Counted from the first letter of the stretch, positions 1 through 12,309 are shown. The stretch is 64,000 nt of DNA from Cryptomeria japonica (GCF_030272615.1 NC_081405.1:576089752-576153751); one strand, 5' to 3'. The notes: generated from the sequence alone by a model not told the origin. Program-made: numbers and translations.

Positions 1-2310
1 AACCAAACCTAGACTTATGTATGTTCGTAAGCCAGGGGTTGTCTATTTGGAGAGACAACACCTCGTTTGTGTTGTATTTCATTCGTAACAGTATATGCTG
101 CATGAGTGTTAAGTGTTATTTAAATTTAATGTGTAAAAAAAACCACAAGAGATGATTTCATGTTTTAATTTGTAAAAGTGTTTTATTTGTGTCACTTGAC
201 ACATGTGTGGATTTAAGTTTAAATGTTTTGTTTTTGTCTCTTTGTGGGAAAGTGTTCAACTATAGCTTTTTCAAATAATATAACGTGTTGTCATAAATAC
301 CTTGGGAGAGGAATCTTTGGAGAGGTCAACATATGTTTGACCCGAAAATAAACTTTAGGGGGGTTTAAAATGGGTTAAATGAACACCTAGGGGTAGTTTA
401 ATAGGGTTTCCTAAAGTTATAAGGTATAGCTAGGGGTTAGGGGTAATTTTAGGCAAGTTTCAACTTTTAAGTAACCTTTTTGACACTTTAAAAATTGGCT
501 TTTTTGAGTTGTGCGAAAATTGAAAATTAGAAGTTTAAATCTAATTGAGATTTTTCCTATTCGAATGGGAGTCTTTTTCCCATTCTGTTTTACTTTCCTT
601 TTTGGTTTTTAGAAACTTGTGAGAACTCAGAGAATGAGCTTCTTAAGCAAGAATTTGAGAATTTGAGGGTAATCACCAACTCTCCATTTTTGGAGACGAG
701 AAGTTTTGAAAAGAAAAGAATAGTTTGGAATAGAAAATTTGACTAAGGGTAGAAGAAGAAGATCCATGGATTGGGCAGCTCTTCCTCAAATATTATACTA
801 CCATTGGGCAGATTAAGGTTGGTTTCATTATTCTTTAAAATGTCAATTTTCTTGTATGTGTTTGAGAGTATGATTGGTGTAAGAAATCTGTGTTCTTGAA
901 TGTCTTGTTTTAGAATTTCATTTGGAATTTTTGTATTATGCTTTGTTGTGTTTTGGGAGTTTTCTCAAGACCTCTTACTCTTAGGAGAGAGGAGGATCTT
1001 ATGGGTTGTAGCAGTGACAACCCTCGAGTGAGAGACTCTCATTTGAGAGCGATCACAAGGGATCTTTGTGTGACCATTGCTGCATGGCCTGTTTGTGCAA
1101 TGGGGGTCATAAGGAGGGATATAAGGCTAGAATACCTTTGGGGGGCATAAGGAATAAGGGGTTGAGATTTTTGATGTATTTATTGTGCCATGAGGTGGCT
1201 ACTTGTTTTTCCATACTTGCAGTTCTCCTCAGGGTATTGGTCCACTACCACCCATAAAAAGGTCATCACCAAAGTGTGGTGTTGTGAAGCCAAGTTTGGA
1301 GTGTGTCTAAATATCTGTGTATGTATTTATGCCTTCTATGTGTTTGCATGTTTGTTACCCATCTAGGGCTTGGTTCTCCGAGCTCGGGGTTGGCTACCAG
1401 TTAGCCTAGGCTGGGAGGTGAGCACTCCATGGTCATATTTGTGTTCTATTATGCAGGAATGCCAGGAGAAAAGAATAGGAAAAGTGAGAGGTTGCAGAAG
1501 ATTATTGTTGAAGAGATTTAAATTCAATTGCAGTTATTAGTTTTAAAATTGGTAGGAGAAATGTTCCCTCATTCATTGGAATGAGAGGCAAGTTGTAATT
1601 TTGAAAATAGACATGAGATTTGTTATTGTAGTTAAATAAAGAAATATCCTGTATTTTTTGGCAGAATATCGTTAGAGTTGTAAGAAGCTAGATATGCTTC
1701 TATTTTCTATTTTAAAATAAAAAGAAGAGGATTGCTTTTGGTTGCATGCAATAGTTTTTTTTTTGTAATATAAAGAAAAAAAAACAGTTTTGTTTAAATC
1801 TGAGTGCTTCTTTTTAGCTGAGAATCTATCTCCATTCTAATTGCAGAAAAAAAAAAAAATGATTTGTATTTGCTATTTGCTTTTAAATAAATAAATAAAA
1901 AATGAGAATGTTTAGTTAGTTGCTGTATTAGTTGTGAATTCAATGAATGTATTTATTGCAGAAAAGTATAATGCATTTCTAAAATAGTATTTCTTAAGTT
2001 CAAAAAAAAATAGTTCTTAGAATTCTATTTCCTGTATACCCATAGATTACAATATAGTTCTGGAAATATATATATATCCTTTAAAACAGACTTAATCCAT
2101 ATTTCCTTTCCTACAATGGTATATCAAAATCTTTCATGATTACGATGTTAGTTTAAGAAAAAGAATGAAAACTATTAGTCATAAATAAATATATATATAT
2201 ATATCTATATACATGTAGAAATCATGGGTATATTTATATATATTTTTATACAAAACATGCCATATAAATACCTTGCAAAACAAATGAAAATGTGAGCCTA
2301 AGTTTATTTA
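1..2310. other. Unassigned non-coding DNA
   Basis: No reading frame here resembles a known protein. The stretch is AT-rich with many T and A runs, except for a more GC-rich patch at about 1365-1430 containing short repeated words such as GGCTTGG and GGTTGGC. A short frame at 938-1150 has no recognisable domain and is probably chance. The segment could be LTR or untranslated sequence of an old element, but I found no second copy in the window and no primer site to support that. Confidence 0.5.
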
Positions 2311-2443
<133 letters not shown>

Positions 2444-2512
2444 TTTAGCATAATGAGTTACTTTGTTATTTTGTTTCTTTTAAAAAAATTTGCATGTAAA
2501 ATTAACATTGGG

Positions 2513-2513
<1 letters not shown>

Positions 2514-2562
<49 letters not shown>

Positions 2563-2568
2563 TATAAA
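2514..2568. repeat. Second (AT)n tract with A/T-rich flank
   Basis: An AT tract of about 50 bases, interrupted once, followed by A and T homopolymer runs up to about 2610. It lies just left of the palindromic minisatellite. Frames reading through it are artefacts of the repeat. Confidence 0.9.
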
Positions 2569-2621
2569 TTTTTTTTTTAAAAAATAACAAAAAAAAAAAA
2601 CAAAAAAAAAGGGAAGGGCCG

Positions 2622-2829
2622 AGCACTGTGCATCGCACAGTGAACAGCGGCAAGTCGTGCACTGTGCAATGCACAGTGACTGGCGGAGCTGCGCACTGTG
2701 CAATGCACAGTGGACGGCGGTGCCGCACACTGTGCAGTGCACAGTGGACGGTGGGGCTACACACTGTGCATTGCACAGTGGGCGGCAAGGCTGAACACTA
2801 TGCAGTGCACAGTGGGTGGCCATGGCTGA
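2622..2829. repeat. 34-bp minisatellite with a palindrome in every unit
   Basis: Six tandem units start their core at 2624, 2660, 2694, 2728, 2762 and 2796, a spacing of 36 and then four times 34 bases. Each core follows CACTGTGCANTGCACAGTG, two 9-base arms that are exact reverse complements around one variable base. The first unit (ATC in the loop) and the last (CACTATG) carry changes. Cores are separated by about 15 GC-rich bases of the type GGACGGCGG. The array sits in an otherwise AT-rich area. Open frames on both strands across it (2458-2823 minus, 2628-2882 plus) come from the repeat and are not called as genes. Confidence 0.93.
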
Positions 2830-5800
2830 GCTGCTGCCATGGAAACCCCCGCCTCTCCTTGAATTCGCCTCTTCACCGCTAACCCTCTCTTAGTTCGGCC
2901 CTGCATTTCGAGGTTGAACAAAACAAAAAAAAATATATCAAACCCTAGCTCGGGTAGGGCTAGGGTAATAAAATAAAATAAACTGTTTAACTCTTGTTTT
3001 ATAAATAAAAAAGGAAAAAATCCCTAATTAGGGATTACATGAAAATTATTTTTAAAGTTGTGGAAAAATCTATATTTAAAATTAGTTAGGGTTTCAATTT
3101 AGATAGATGTGGGAGTTTTAATTCCAATTAGTTATTTTTAGAATTAACTATTTGTGAAGCCTTGATTAAATAGAAAGGGAAATTAAATCGTTGAAAACTA
3201 AATTTGACTTTGGAAAGATAATTTTCCTCATCGAATAATGTCATTAAGAAATTAATTTGACACTTTAACCCATTAAATTAATTAATGATTTAAAATGAAA
3301 TTTAGACAATATGGCTTTATTGGAGATCAATTTTTATCTACGTCTACCATTTAAATGAGTTTAATAAATTAAACAAATGACTATATTTGATGAGAAAATA
3401 AATTAAAACATTTAGTTTTCTGCAAATAAATTTTAATTAAGTTTCGATACTTAGTTAGTATCAGAGTTAGTTCAATTTTTGTTATGGCCAACATGTTAAC
3501 ACATGTCGTGATAGCGAACTTTGTTAATTAACTAGTTGTTTAAAAATTTAAAAAAATCATTCCATTTTTGCCCAAATTTTTGGGCATGACAGTTACTCAA
3601 AGCTGATATAACTTGTCTTTGCACTCTATCTGAGTTCATGACTCTCTTTTCTTTTGTTTTCATTGATATCTGACAATGACCTTCAACATGGTGATCAAAC
3701 ACTTCACTGCACAGGGTATTATTCTTTTTATCTTTTTGCATATATTTGGTTTCCAATTGATACTGTAGGATGCATCTTTGACTATTAGGGCAATGATCTT
3801 TTATGTCCATTAATGCCCTAGTTTATTTACTCTACCCTTTGGATGGTACAAACTATGGTTTATGACTATTCATAGCATTGATCGTTGGCCTCTCTCATCA
3901 GCTTACTATCTTTTAATACTAGTCTATAGGCCTTTTTGGTGGAGTAAACTCTATGATCTATTTTAATAGTCCCATTTGAAGTTGTTTCATTAATGCTCTT
4001 CATCAAGGTTGAATGCTTCTATATTCTCTAGAGATGGATAACTTGTATCTGCAGTTGATTCTTAAGAATGCATTAATGCCTTCTTGTCATGACTTTGGAA
4101 ACTATTCTTGGGTTTCAACAGTGTATAGTCTTGTTTGATATCAATATCTTTGTCAAACTAATATTATGTGCTTTGTCTATGTCCATTATTTGCTACACTC
4201 ACGCTGCTTATATGCATCTCTGTACCTCGATGATTGATGGCTACTCATTCATAAAAATGCCAATGACTGTGATTAAGGGCTCTATTTTTTCATATACTGA
4301 TTTTTGATAGACTATTTTGAAATCTTTTCTAAACCATTGCATGTCATTGCTATAACTGTGTATGTTTGTATATTGACAATGATCATCTTTCTGTCAATGC
4401 ACAGGCTGTAACTTCTTGTCTTAGACCTGTAAACCTTACTTCTAGTATGGAGCTACTACCCTTTGATTTCCATGCTTGTCTTTAACTATTAACTTGAAGT
4501 TATTAACATTTTCCCAAAAACAATCTTTATACCATGACTGTTTCCTTTATGACTACCTTGTCATCTTTATGGTTATGATACAATCTCATGTGTTTATCTA
4601 TTGCTCTCTTTATGCTATGTTTTGCTGCCATGAACGTTTCAATTGTTCATTATGTACTTTTAGGCTGGGACAACATTTGGATGCCTTTCACATATGCTTC
4701 CCTAAGCTATATATTGTCATTGAATGCTTTTAGGGTGACTTTGAAAGGTTTTATTATCCTTTGACCTTACTGTGAATTCTTGATGACTGTCTTGGACTTC
4801 ATAAGTATCCTATGATAGTGTTAGGGTGTATTTCCTGTCATTTAGTTGCTCTTTTCCTTCGAGGACTGTGATTCTTACATTATGTTGATCTTCTAATACT
4901 CCTCTAAGACTGTATAATTGCAACTACTATTCAACCATATTCATGGACAGTTTCCCCATGTAATAAGCTTTACTCGTGTTCTGATTGAGTTGAGATGACT
5001 CTTGGGCTGCTATTAATATTGAACTATGATTGTTGAGTAGCCGTCAATACTCTTATCTTATTGAGGTGCCATGACTATAACTATGGATTTGTCTTTGTAT
5101 ATCTCTCTCTAAGAAAGATAGTCTCTGCTCACTATACAATCATTGCATTATCGTCTATCTACAACACAGATGGATTGGATGTTGTCACTGACTTTCCTGA
5201 GCTCTGTATCTACATCTTTTTTATGAGTTTATAATCTATCATTTAAACACCTTTACTTATTGTTTGGACTGTCAAATCTCCATGACTGCACTTTGTTAGC
5301 TATAGGCTATCACTGGTATGCATTCATCATGCAACTACTATCCTTAGACTGATCACTATGAAAACATATCTATTAGTCTTGGTTGACTACTCTCATCTCT
5401 TTTCTGACAGTGACTGTGATAAAAACAAAATTTATCATTTTGTAAATTGATATATCACTCTTACCAGGTATGGTTACTTTGATAGATGTCTTATGATTCT
5501 TAGAGCATTCTGATTCATTATTTACCTTCATGCTCATGTGATAACCATATCTTGTTGTTATACATCTGATTTCTCTTTTGATGTGCATTTATTGTATTTG
5601 AGAGCTTGCTCATACTTGGAAACCCTTTGCCATTTGTTATCCCTTTGTAACAGTAAAGTCATGGAGACTTTTATGATAGTGCGGTCAGAGTCCTTTGTGT
5701 AGCTAATCCCTGATGAATGATCTACCTATTTCCTTATTGAACATGAACTCATAAATTTTTTGTCTTTTGAGACTTTTCATACTATTTTTACTCACATGAC

Positions 5801-6590
5801 GATTCTAGTCATCCATTGAGCATGGGATGCAATTTCATTCACTGTTGCATGTGTTGTCATTGAATGGAAACTTTTATGTCATTGAAGTATAATACTTGGG
5901 ACTTTGGATATAGTTGTGTTCCTATTTAGTATTTGATTAGTGTCGCTATGCGAGTAGTGACATGTATGTTGAGATCAACCTCTTCGAGAGCCCATTTTAA
6001 CCCACATACATTATATCTCTAAAATAAAAACTTGTATTTGTATATGAAATAAATAAGTTAGATAAAACATGGTTCTCACTGATATCTCATGGCTTCTCAT
6101 TTGCATTGATCTCTTCTTTCGGGAATTTGATATAGTAGTGTGGGCACATTAGGAGTACCTTTATATATGCATGAGTGAAAGGAATAACTTGGAGCTCTAA
6201 CCAAAACATTTTTCTCTTTGTTTCAGGTCATCTCATGGAGTGGACAGTGGGATGCTTGGATCTACGAAGCTGACTGGAAGACCTTTCTTCAGAACTCATC
6301 AACCTAAATAGACAATGATGGGTCCTTTCTTTCCTTTCTCTATACATTCTTCTTCTTCTTTTGTGTTTATATTTCTATGATCACCATGATCTCTTCTTAG
6401 TGATTCCCACGGCTTGTATGGGATCTTGTAAACAGTTTGTACTTTATAAATAAAAATATATTACATGTAGATGTTTTCTTTCTTGATTCAGACATTTCAT
6501 ATTAGAAATAAGATACTTGTATGGCATACATGTTTATTTAATAAAGATAGTAAACTTGGACAAATTTTTTGTACCTTTTCTCTACAATAC
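2830..6590. other. Unassigned AT/T-rich DNA
   Basis: No coding similarity is recognised. At 3566-3583 there is an almost perfect inverted repeat (TGCCCA...TGGGCA). The part from 3600 to 5900 is T-rich and dense in the words TGACT and CTTTG. Around 6160-6450 are features of a transcript end: a TATATATG motif near 6163, a TTTGTTTCAG tract at about 6220 that looks like a 3' splice site, and ATAAATAAAAATA near 6446. These could belong to an LTR or an old gene end, but I cannot decide. Confidence 0.4.
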
Positions 6591-6804
6591 ATAAGACCTA
6601 TTATAGGTCACCAAACATTTTACGTGTGATAAAATTTTGGTAACAAAAAATATACAATAGGTCAGCCCTCTTGACTAAGAATCACTCCTATCGCTTCCCC
6701 ACTTGCATCACAATCCACTTGGAACACTTTTTAAAAATATTGTAATGATAATACTACTTCCTCATTAACCTTCTTCTTCATAAGCTCAAAAATCTTATCT
6801 ATTC
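6591..6804 (-). pseudogene. Ty3/Gypsy relic: end of reverse transcriptase and start of RNase H
   Basis: Read on the minus strand, this translates to a string ending the reverse transcriptase connection and opening RNase H. It includes FELMKKKV and then VFQVDCDASGEAIGVILSQEG, the classic Gypsy RNase H start whose first Asp is catalytic. Two stop codons break it: one before KVFQ and one where Arg is expected after SQEG. It is the downstream half of the relic at 23126-23365, because that piece stops at the residues FKW that normally precede this one by a few codons. Everything between 6805 and 23125 therefore inserted later. Confidence 0.85.
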
Positions 6805-7703
6805 TTTTTTATTAAGTGAAAAATAGGTTTTGAAGGGATCCCAAAACCCTTTACATCATTACATAATAAGATTGAACCTTATAGGCCCACATTGATAGAA
6901 CATAAAAACAAAGATAAAACAACTAGAAAATAGACAAAAGCCAGTGAAGGACCAAAAACTAGTAAAACGATAACACACAGACACAAAAGGGACAACAAAG
7001 GACCCTCCAAGAAATAGACCTAAGTAAAAATTTTATGGAACTCCGCAACTTCTAGCTCCAATTGATCCCTAGGGGCACCTGCACTCTTAATTTCTTCAAT
7101 CTACTTATTAGAATGCAATGCCTTATTCCTGGTACATGCATGTGTTCTCTTACTTGGGCTAGCATAAGCATATTCAATGCTCGTATCCTTGTCTTCCATA
7201 ACTTGAACAATAGCTTTCTCCTAGTAGACCCTTAAGTGTAGCTTTCTACTTTAAGTGAACAATAACACTCCAACTTGGCGAAAAAGATCTTTAAGTGTTG
7301 AGCAAAGGCCTTGAGAATTTTATAACTCTACTTCACAATTTTCTTGAGGGTACCCTCCAAAATGGAAGCCCTCCTCTCTAGATCTTTAAACCTTTCCTCC
7401 ACTGCTTTAAAATTGGATCCATAAGTATTAGTAATTTCTTCAACATTGCTAACCGTCATTGTCAACTCCCTCAAATTATCAGGGAGAGAGCTAAGCTTAC
7501 CAGTGATCATGGCTTCAATAATTTCAATCTTGTTGGATGAAGCACTTTGCTTGAAATTTATGTCCTTGACCTGAAGACAAACCCATTTCGTTACCCTGTG
7601 GAAATCCAGCACCCCATCCTTTGAAGTTTTGGAACATATTGATTATAGGGTTTCTACTGTCATTGTTCAGGTCAGTAAAAGTATCCTCTTCTCTAGATAT
7701 TTA
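6805..7703 (-). mobile_element. 3' part of a ~1.1 kb retroposon with an A-rich tail
   Basis: This piece and 22921-23125 form one insertion of about 1.1 kb inside the Gypsy relic. On the minus strand its 3' end reads ...TTAATAAAAAA, directly followed by Gypsy sequence, so it looks like a retroposed transcript or LINE-type end. The coding part lies upstream. The frame open through the right-hand piece continues here up to about 7610, and after a frameshift gives the 94-codon frame at 7328-7612. I could not find a clear target-site duplication: 6790-6804 and 23121-23130 share only loosely similar TTAT/ATTTC words. It may be a LINE ORF1 fragment or a processed gene copy. Confidence 0.5.
7328..7612 (-). 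pseudogene. Coiled-coil reading frame in the retroposon
   Basis: The 94 residues are helical and charged, with heptad-like leucine, isoleucine and valine spacing (NLRELTMTVSNVEEITNTYG, then KDLERRASILEGTLKK). I recognise no enzyme motif. The nominal start codon is GTG and lies inside a longer coding stretch, so it is not the real start. The preceding part is in another frame (it contains FQNFKGWGAGFPQGNEMG, encoded at about 7570-7635). LINE ORF1 proteins and gag proteins both contain coiled coils, so the parentage is open. Confidence 0.4.
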
Positions 7704-8916
7704 TGATGAATACTAAGAGGTGGGGTGAATTAGTATACTAAAAATACTGTACTTAAACACTTTAACAATCTAGTAGTAAATTGGTAAAACAATTTAACAA
7801 ACAAACCGGTTAACACACATGCAAACTGAATAGCAAATAAGGCATTCACCCATAGAATCACAATCACCATAACACAAGAGATTTTGACATGGAAAACCAA
7901 ATGGGAAAAACCATGATCAGATGAAACTCACAAGTAACTATATGAAGAATAGTAACCAGAATAGTTAAGGTCAGACTGGTTAAGGTCATACAATGTTCTT
8001 TACCAGAACAGATCCTATTCGGAATCTCAGTCTCTATTAGGAGATAAGTCCGAGTAAAGACTACCTTGTGAGAGGATTTCAGATCCACAGATGTGAACCA
8101 CCTTGTTAGAGGATTTACAAAGGCTTTTCTGGGCCTACCCGGTTAAGGGTTTCTGACTGGTCAAAGATGTGAGTAATCAACAAGTGAATGATCTAGCGAA
8201 TGGCACAGTCTACTTGATTAGATCCATTGTAGCTCATAGCTAATGCTCTTCAATATTACTTCAGTCTTCACTAAATCCACACTCTACAGACTTGATCTTC
8301 TCAGTTTCGATCGCACATACAAGAGATTTAGTGACCACCAAAACCTAATAGCTACTCACATACATACACATACAAAACCCTAGACATGATGTCCTAAAAA
8401 GGAATCTGATTTCTTGTCGGTCTAATAGAATTACATTGCAAGTTCCTAGGTTCATTGTATCTAGACACATTTGGTAACATGGCACAAAATCACCATCAAA
8501 GTGTCTGTGGACGGTAACTCATCATAGAAATATACCGGTTGGTAACTCATCACAAAGTATTACCGGTTTATACAACTTTTACAGTTACCAGTTGGTAACT
8601 CAAAATAATACCGGTTTAACAGATTACCGGTTGACAAAAATTGAAAACTGGGAAAAAGATAACTGCTGCTTCTGGCTCCTTTTCTCCTCTCCGCTTGAGA
8701 TCCTTAAACCGCTTGATCTCTCTATGCCTCTTCGGTCCTTATACTACTTGAGATTGGAATACACTTTCTGTAGAACATCAATAGTCTAAAGACTACAACA
8801 TGATAACAACTTGGAACAATTACTGGTTGAGCATAATTCACACATTCACAAAGTGATCTCATAGCAAGTGTGTGTCCATCAATGACAATCACAACATAAT
8901 CATCAAAATGCCAACA
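7704..8916 (-). repeat. 3' LTR of the 15.2 kb element
   Basis: 1,213 bases, in transcription sense TGTTGGCATT...to...CATCA. It matches 21722-22920 along its length. The U3 part (right end, about 8530-8640) carries five copies of an ACCGGTT-type word. At the U5 side the TGGAAAACC...GGGAAAAACC motif (7890-7915) is typical of these plant LTRs. Confidence 0.9.
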
Positions 8917-9170
8917 ATCTCCCCCGTTCGCATTGATGGCAACACTTAGGAAAATTTTTGACATCTAAGTGTTTTACAATAGAATTATGTCATAATCAAA
9001 ATTACTCCCCCTAAGCATATACACTATCCGTTTTGTAGAAAATACAATATATACTACTTCCTTACTGAGATAAACATGAAAGTATACATAGAATGCATCA
9101 AAATATAGGATATTACTCCCCCATAAAAAATTTTAAAAACAGAATACTACTCCCCCTTTGCCAACAATGA
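8917..9170 (-). promoter_or_regulatory. Polypurine tract and iterated purine-tract copies
   Basis: On the minus strand the 3' LTR is directly preceded by AACGGGGGAGAT (8917-8928), a standard polypurine tract that primes plus-strand DNA synthesis. Three more purine tracts of the form GGGGGAG or GGGGGAGT recur upstream at about 9005, 9117 and 9151. The last is followed by a copy of the GCCAACAATGACAAA context. The nested Copia has the same layout. Confidence 0.75.
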
Positions 9171-9226
9171 CAAAGTACAGCTGAAAAACCCCTGTTCCAT
9201 TAGCATTAAAAACTGATTTAAAAAGT

Positions 9227-12200
9227 TTATGACAATAAAGAGTGAAACTTGTCAAAAACCGATTTAAAATCCTGCATAAATGTCTTCATGGATAAAGACC
9301 ATGATTCAAGCAATGAGGTAGCAACCTCATTCTCCATTTGCATCTGATAGACCTGGCATCCAAGGTACTCATTTCTTGAGTGACCGTTAGGGTATCCAGA
9401 TTTAGATAGCATTTCTGGAGAATTTGTAGTCTTGGCAGTAGGATCAGTTGAAGTTCCTACAAATTACATGTCCAGTTGCTTATCTTTGCCTCTAATCTTG
9501 CAGACTGGAGTTGAAACTGTTGAGCGGTTTGTCCATATGTGGAGAAGGAATCATATGGCATCTTGAAGATGTTTATAAATGACTGCATATCAGATTGTAG
9601 TTTGGCTTTCTGAGCAAGCACATCATCACAGAATAACTGAGGTTGACATATCTTACTTAGCAATAGTTTTCCCTCATCCATTGCATCTCTAATGTCCTTC
9701 TGTGCCTTCTGTAGATCAGGCTAGAGCTCTGTTAACTTTTTCACCAAGGAAGTGTCCAGAGCCTTTTGATGCTCCTTCTTGGCATTTGCTTCTGCAATCT
9801 CTTCCAAGCTTTGTACCTAGTCTTCTACAACTATACATAGGAGCTTTAATTGTGCAAGAGAGGAATTGGTACTAGGGAGGTACTGGGTATCAAACTGGTA
9901 AGAGTGTCCACCATAGCTTGGATCACATCTTTCTCTTTCTTCCTCCTTATTACTTCCAGGCATTCTTGAGCAAGCTTAATGCTTTGTAGCAACTCTGATT
10001 CATTTCCAGACTGGAGGTCAATGGGATTGGTAATGTCAGCCGGTTTGGCCTAACTAGCGGTTGCCTTTGGGGTCTCCATCTGAGTGCTTTGTGCCACTCC
10101 CTCTTTCTCTTTAGCTATTTTCTTGTCCTCTTCTGCCTTCTTTTTCTCCTCTTCTTTTTTCTTCTCCTATTCCTTTTTCTTCTCCTCTTTTCTCTCCACT
10201 TTCACTTTTTTCTCTTCTTCTTCCTTTTGTTTCTTTTCCATCTCTACCCGTTTTCTATTTTCTTCCTCTTATTTCTCCTTCTCTTTCTCTTCCTGTTTTC
10301 TCTTGTCTTCGTGTTGTTTCTCTTGACCTTCTATTTCTATTGGTGCATTTGGAGTAACATTTATACCATTCAAGGCATCAACATTAATCGGGTCCAATTG
10401 AGTGGTGACCGGTTCTCCTTCACTATCATTTACTTCATCTGGTTGAGTGATTTCTGGTTCTTTCTCAGATTTCTTGTTGGCTTCAGCCACCTGATGCAAT
10501 CTTAAAGCTGATTGAGCAAGGGAGTGGGTATCTTTGACCACTTTCAGAACTTTTCCTTCCAACAACAGGAGTCATTTTCTTCTCATGAAGAAGAGGCCCT
10601 TATATCTCTCCACCACTTCATACAGTTCTGTTTTAGGCACATCAGGAAAGTATTGTGCAAATACTTCCTCTCTTATTTTTTGCTCCTTTTCTATGGCAAT
10701 GCGCCACTTGTTATCTAAAGAATTATACAAAGAAATAAGGCATCTCAGATTTAATTTCTGATGGCCACCGGTCATTAATACATAAATAATTGATAACTCC
10801 CTGTTCAACTTCCTTCTTTTCATCATCATTAAAATCATCAAAGCACTCTTTCGAATCACCAAGTACTTTTCTTCTAATATTCTTAATTGTTCTTTGACAA
10901 TGTGTCAAAGGTTTGTAAGAGGAAATATCAATATTTATCGGTGCCGATGTTGGTAGTTCATTGTTTGTCTATTTCTTTGTTTGCCTAGTCTTCTTAGGTT
11001 GTTCTTCAGAGACAGTGTCCTCTGCGTCTAGTGTATTGGTTTTTGTCTTCCGCTTCCTCTCAAAGACTTTGGTGGATGCCTCTTTTGGTTTCTTCTTTGT
11101 TGGTGACCGCTTGGTCACTTTGGGACTTGCTGTGGTAACCGGTGCCGATGATGAAGGCACTTCCTTTCCCTTCTTTACTGAGGGTTCTTCAACTAGTGTA
11201 ACCCTTTCCAAATATATGTCAGTTCTCTTTTCCTTTAGATCAAGAAGTGAGGTGATTAGGGTAGAGGAATACCCATCTATCATGTCATACATTACCTCAT
11301 ATCCAATCGGTTCCACTTCTTCCTGTCTAGGCTCAACCGCCTCCATTATGTACTCATCAACTTTGATGGTGAAGCAGATGTCCTCCTCATACTTCTTGAC
11401 AATATCACCTGGTATTCTCACCCTTTGGTTCATTTTGCATTTGAACTCATCAAGGTATTTATTCAACACTTTCGGATAACCGGTTCCTACCGCTTGTAGG
11501 CTTTCCTTGATTTTCTTTGTCACCAGTTGGTCAGTAGACCACTGAATATCACCTACTCCTAGAAAATAGACTTGGAAGTAGAAGAACAACCCAACCAGTA
11601 GTTGTCCAAACTTAAATTTCAGGGCATTGTCCTGTTTGATCGACTTGAGGTTCAACAAAAGTTGTCTTTGCATACCAGTGCATAGATCAAATGATGAATC
11701 TTCCTTGATCATCCTGTAGGTGGGATTTATCGCTGTAGCAGAGATAGAGCTAATTCTAATGGCATGGAACATCTAGTATCTTATCATCATACATGCATAT
11801 TTGACCAGATCATCCTTGATGGAATTGATAGTCATTTCCCATGAATCACTCACAGAACCAGTGAGCTTGGTCATTTTCGTCTTGCTGATCTTGCTTAGGG
11901 CTGGTACTTCATAGACGTTGCAGAAACTGGTGATGGCATGAATTGCTTCTGGTGTAATAGCATATGTCTGCTCTAAGTACATTTTATCACCCTGTACTCT
12001 GCTCAGAATAATGCAGATGTGATCATCTGAAAATTCTTCAAGGAAATAGACAACATTGTGAAGTTTCTTCTTTTCGAGAATGCTGAATTTTGATTTAATC
12101 TTTTTGTCCTTCCCATTGAATAAACTTAACTAAGAATGGATCATTAGAGATCCTAGATCTTCAATCTTACAATCAATGTAATCAGAAATGCCTTCCTCCA

Positions 12201-12309
12201 CTATAACACTAGCGGGTATTTGAGATAGGACATTGTATTTTGCCTTCCGTTGAATGAAGTATATAGTATCAATAGGTACACAAGACCTAACATGTGATGT
12301 GGAAGCCAT
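9227..12309 (-). pseudogene. ORF2 of the 15.2 kb element: unknown ~1,030-codon protein
   Basis: The likely start is MASTSHVR at 12309; upstream codons are open but look non-coding. One frame runs from there to about 10770 with stops near 12130, 11773 and 10969. It then shifts for 10862-10269, returns for 9681-9457, and shifts once more to end at 9227. The N-terminal half is globular and includes TPEAIHAITSFCNVYEVPAL and a hydrophobic stretch near GQLLVGLFFYFQVYF. The middle is Lys/Ser-rich (KKPKEASTKVFERKRKTK), nuclear-localisation-like. Next come an acidic linker and a long Lys/Glu coil at about 10310-10130, then a helical tail. I recognise no enzyme, protease, RT, integrase or signal peptide. 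It occupies the place of pol, downstream of gag, and could be a structural, env-position or regulatory protein. The frame is conserved enough to show it was once translated. Confidence 0.6.

Noticed and set aside
938-1150. Possible small gene
   Set aside because: There is no domain and the composition is not distinctive. A second frame overlaps it, and no promoter or partner was seen.
2622-2829. CRISPR-like array (19-base repeat, ~15-base spacer)
   Set aside because: Spacers are similar to each other and too short, and the context is a plant nuclear genome with no cas genes.
2458-2882. Cys/His-rich open frames on both strands
   Set aside because: They come from translation of the 34-bp palindromic minisatellite and the AT tract.
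10084-10505. Phe/Leu/Ser-rich plus-strand frames resembling membrane proteins
   Set aside because: They are the complement of the Lys/Glu-rich coil of ORF2 on the minus strand.
10961-11479. 172-codon plus-strand frame
   Set aside because: It is the shadow of the minus-strand ORF2, which has the protein-like composition and frame continuity.
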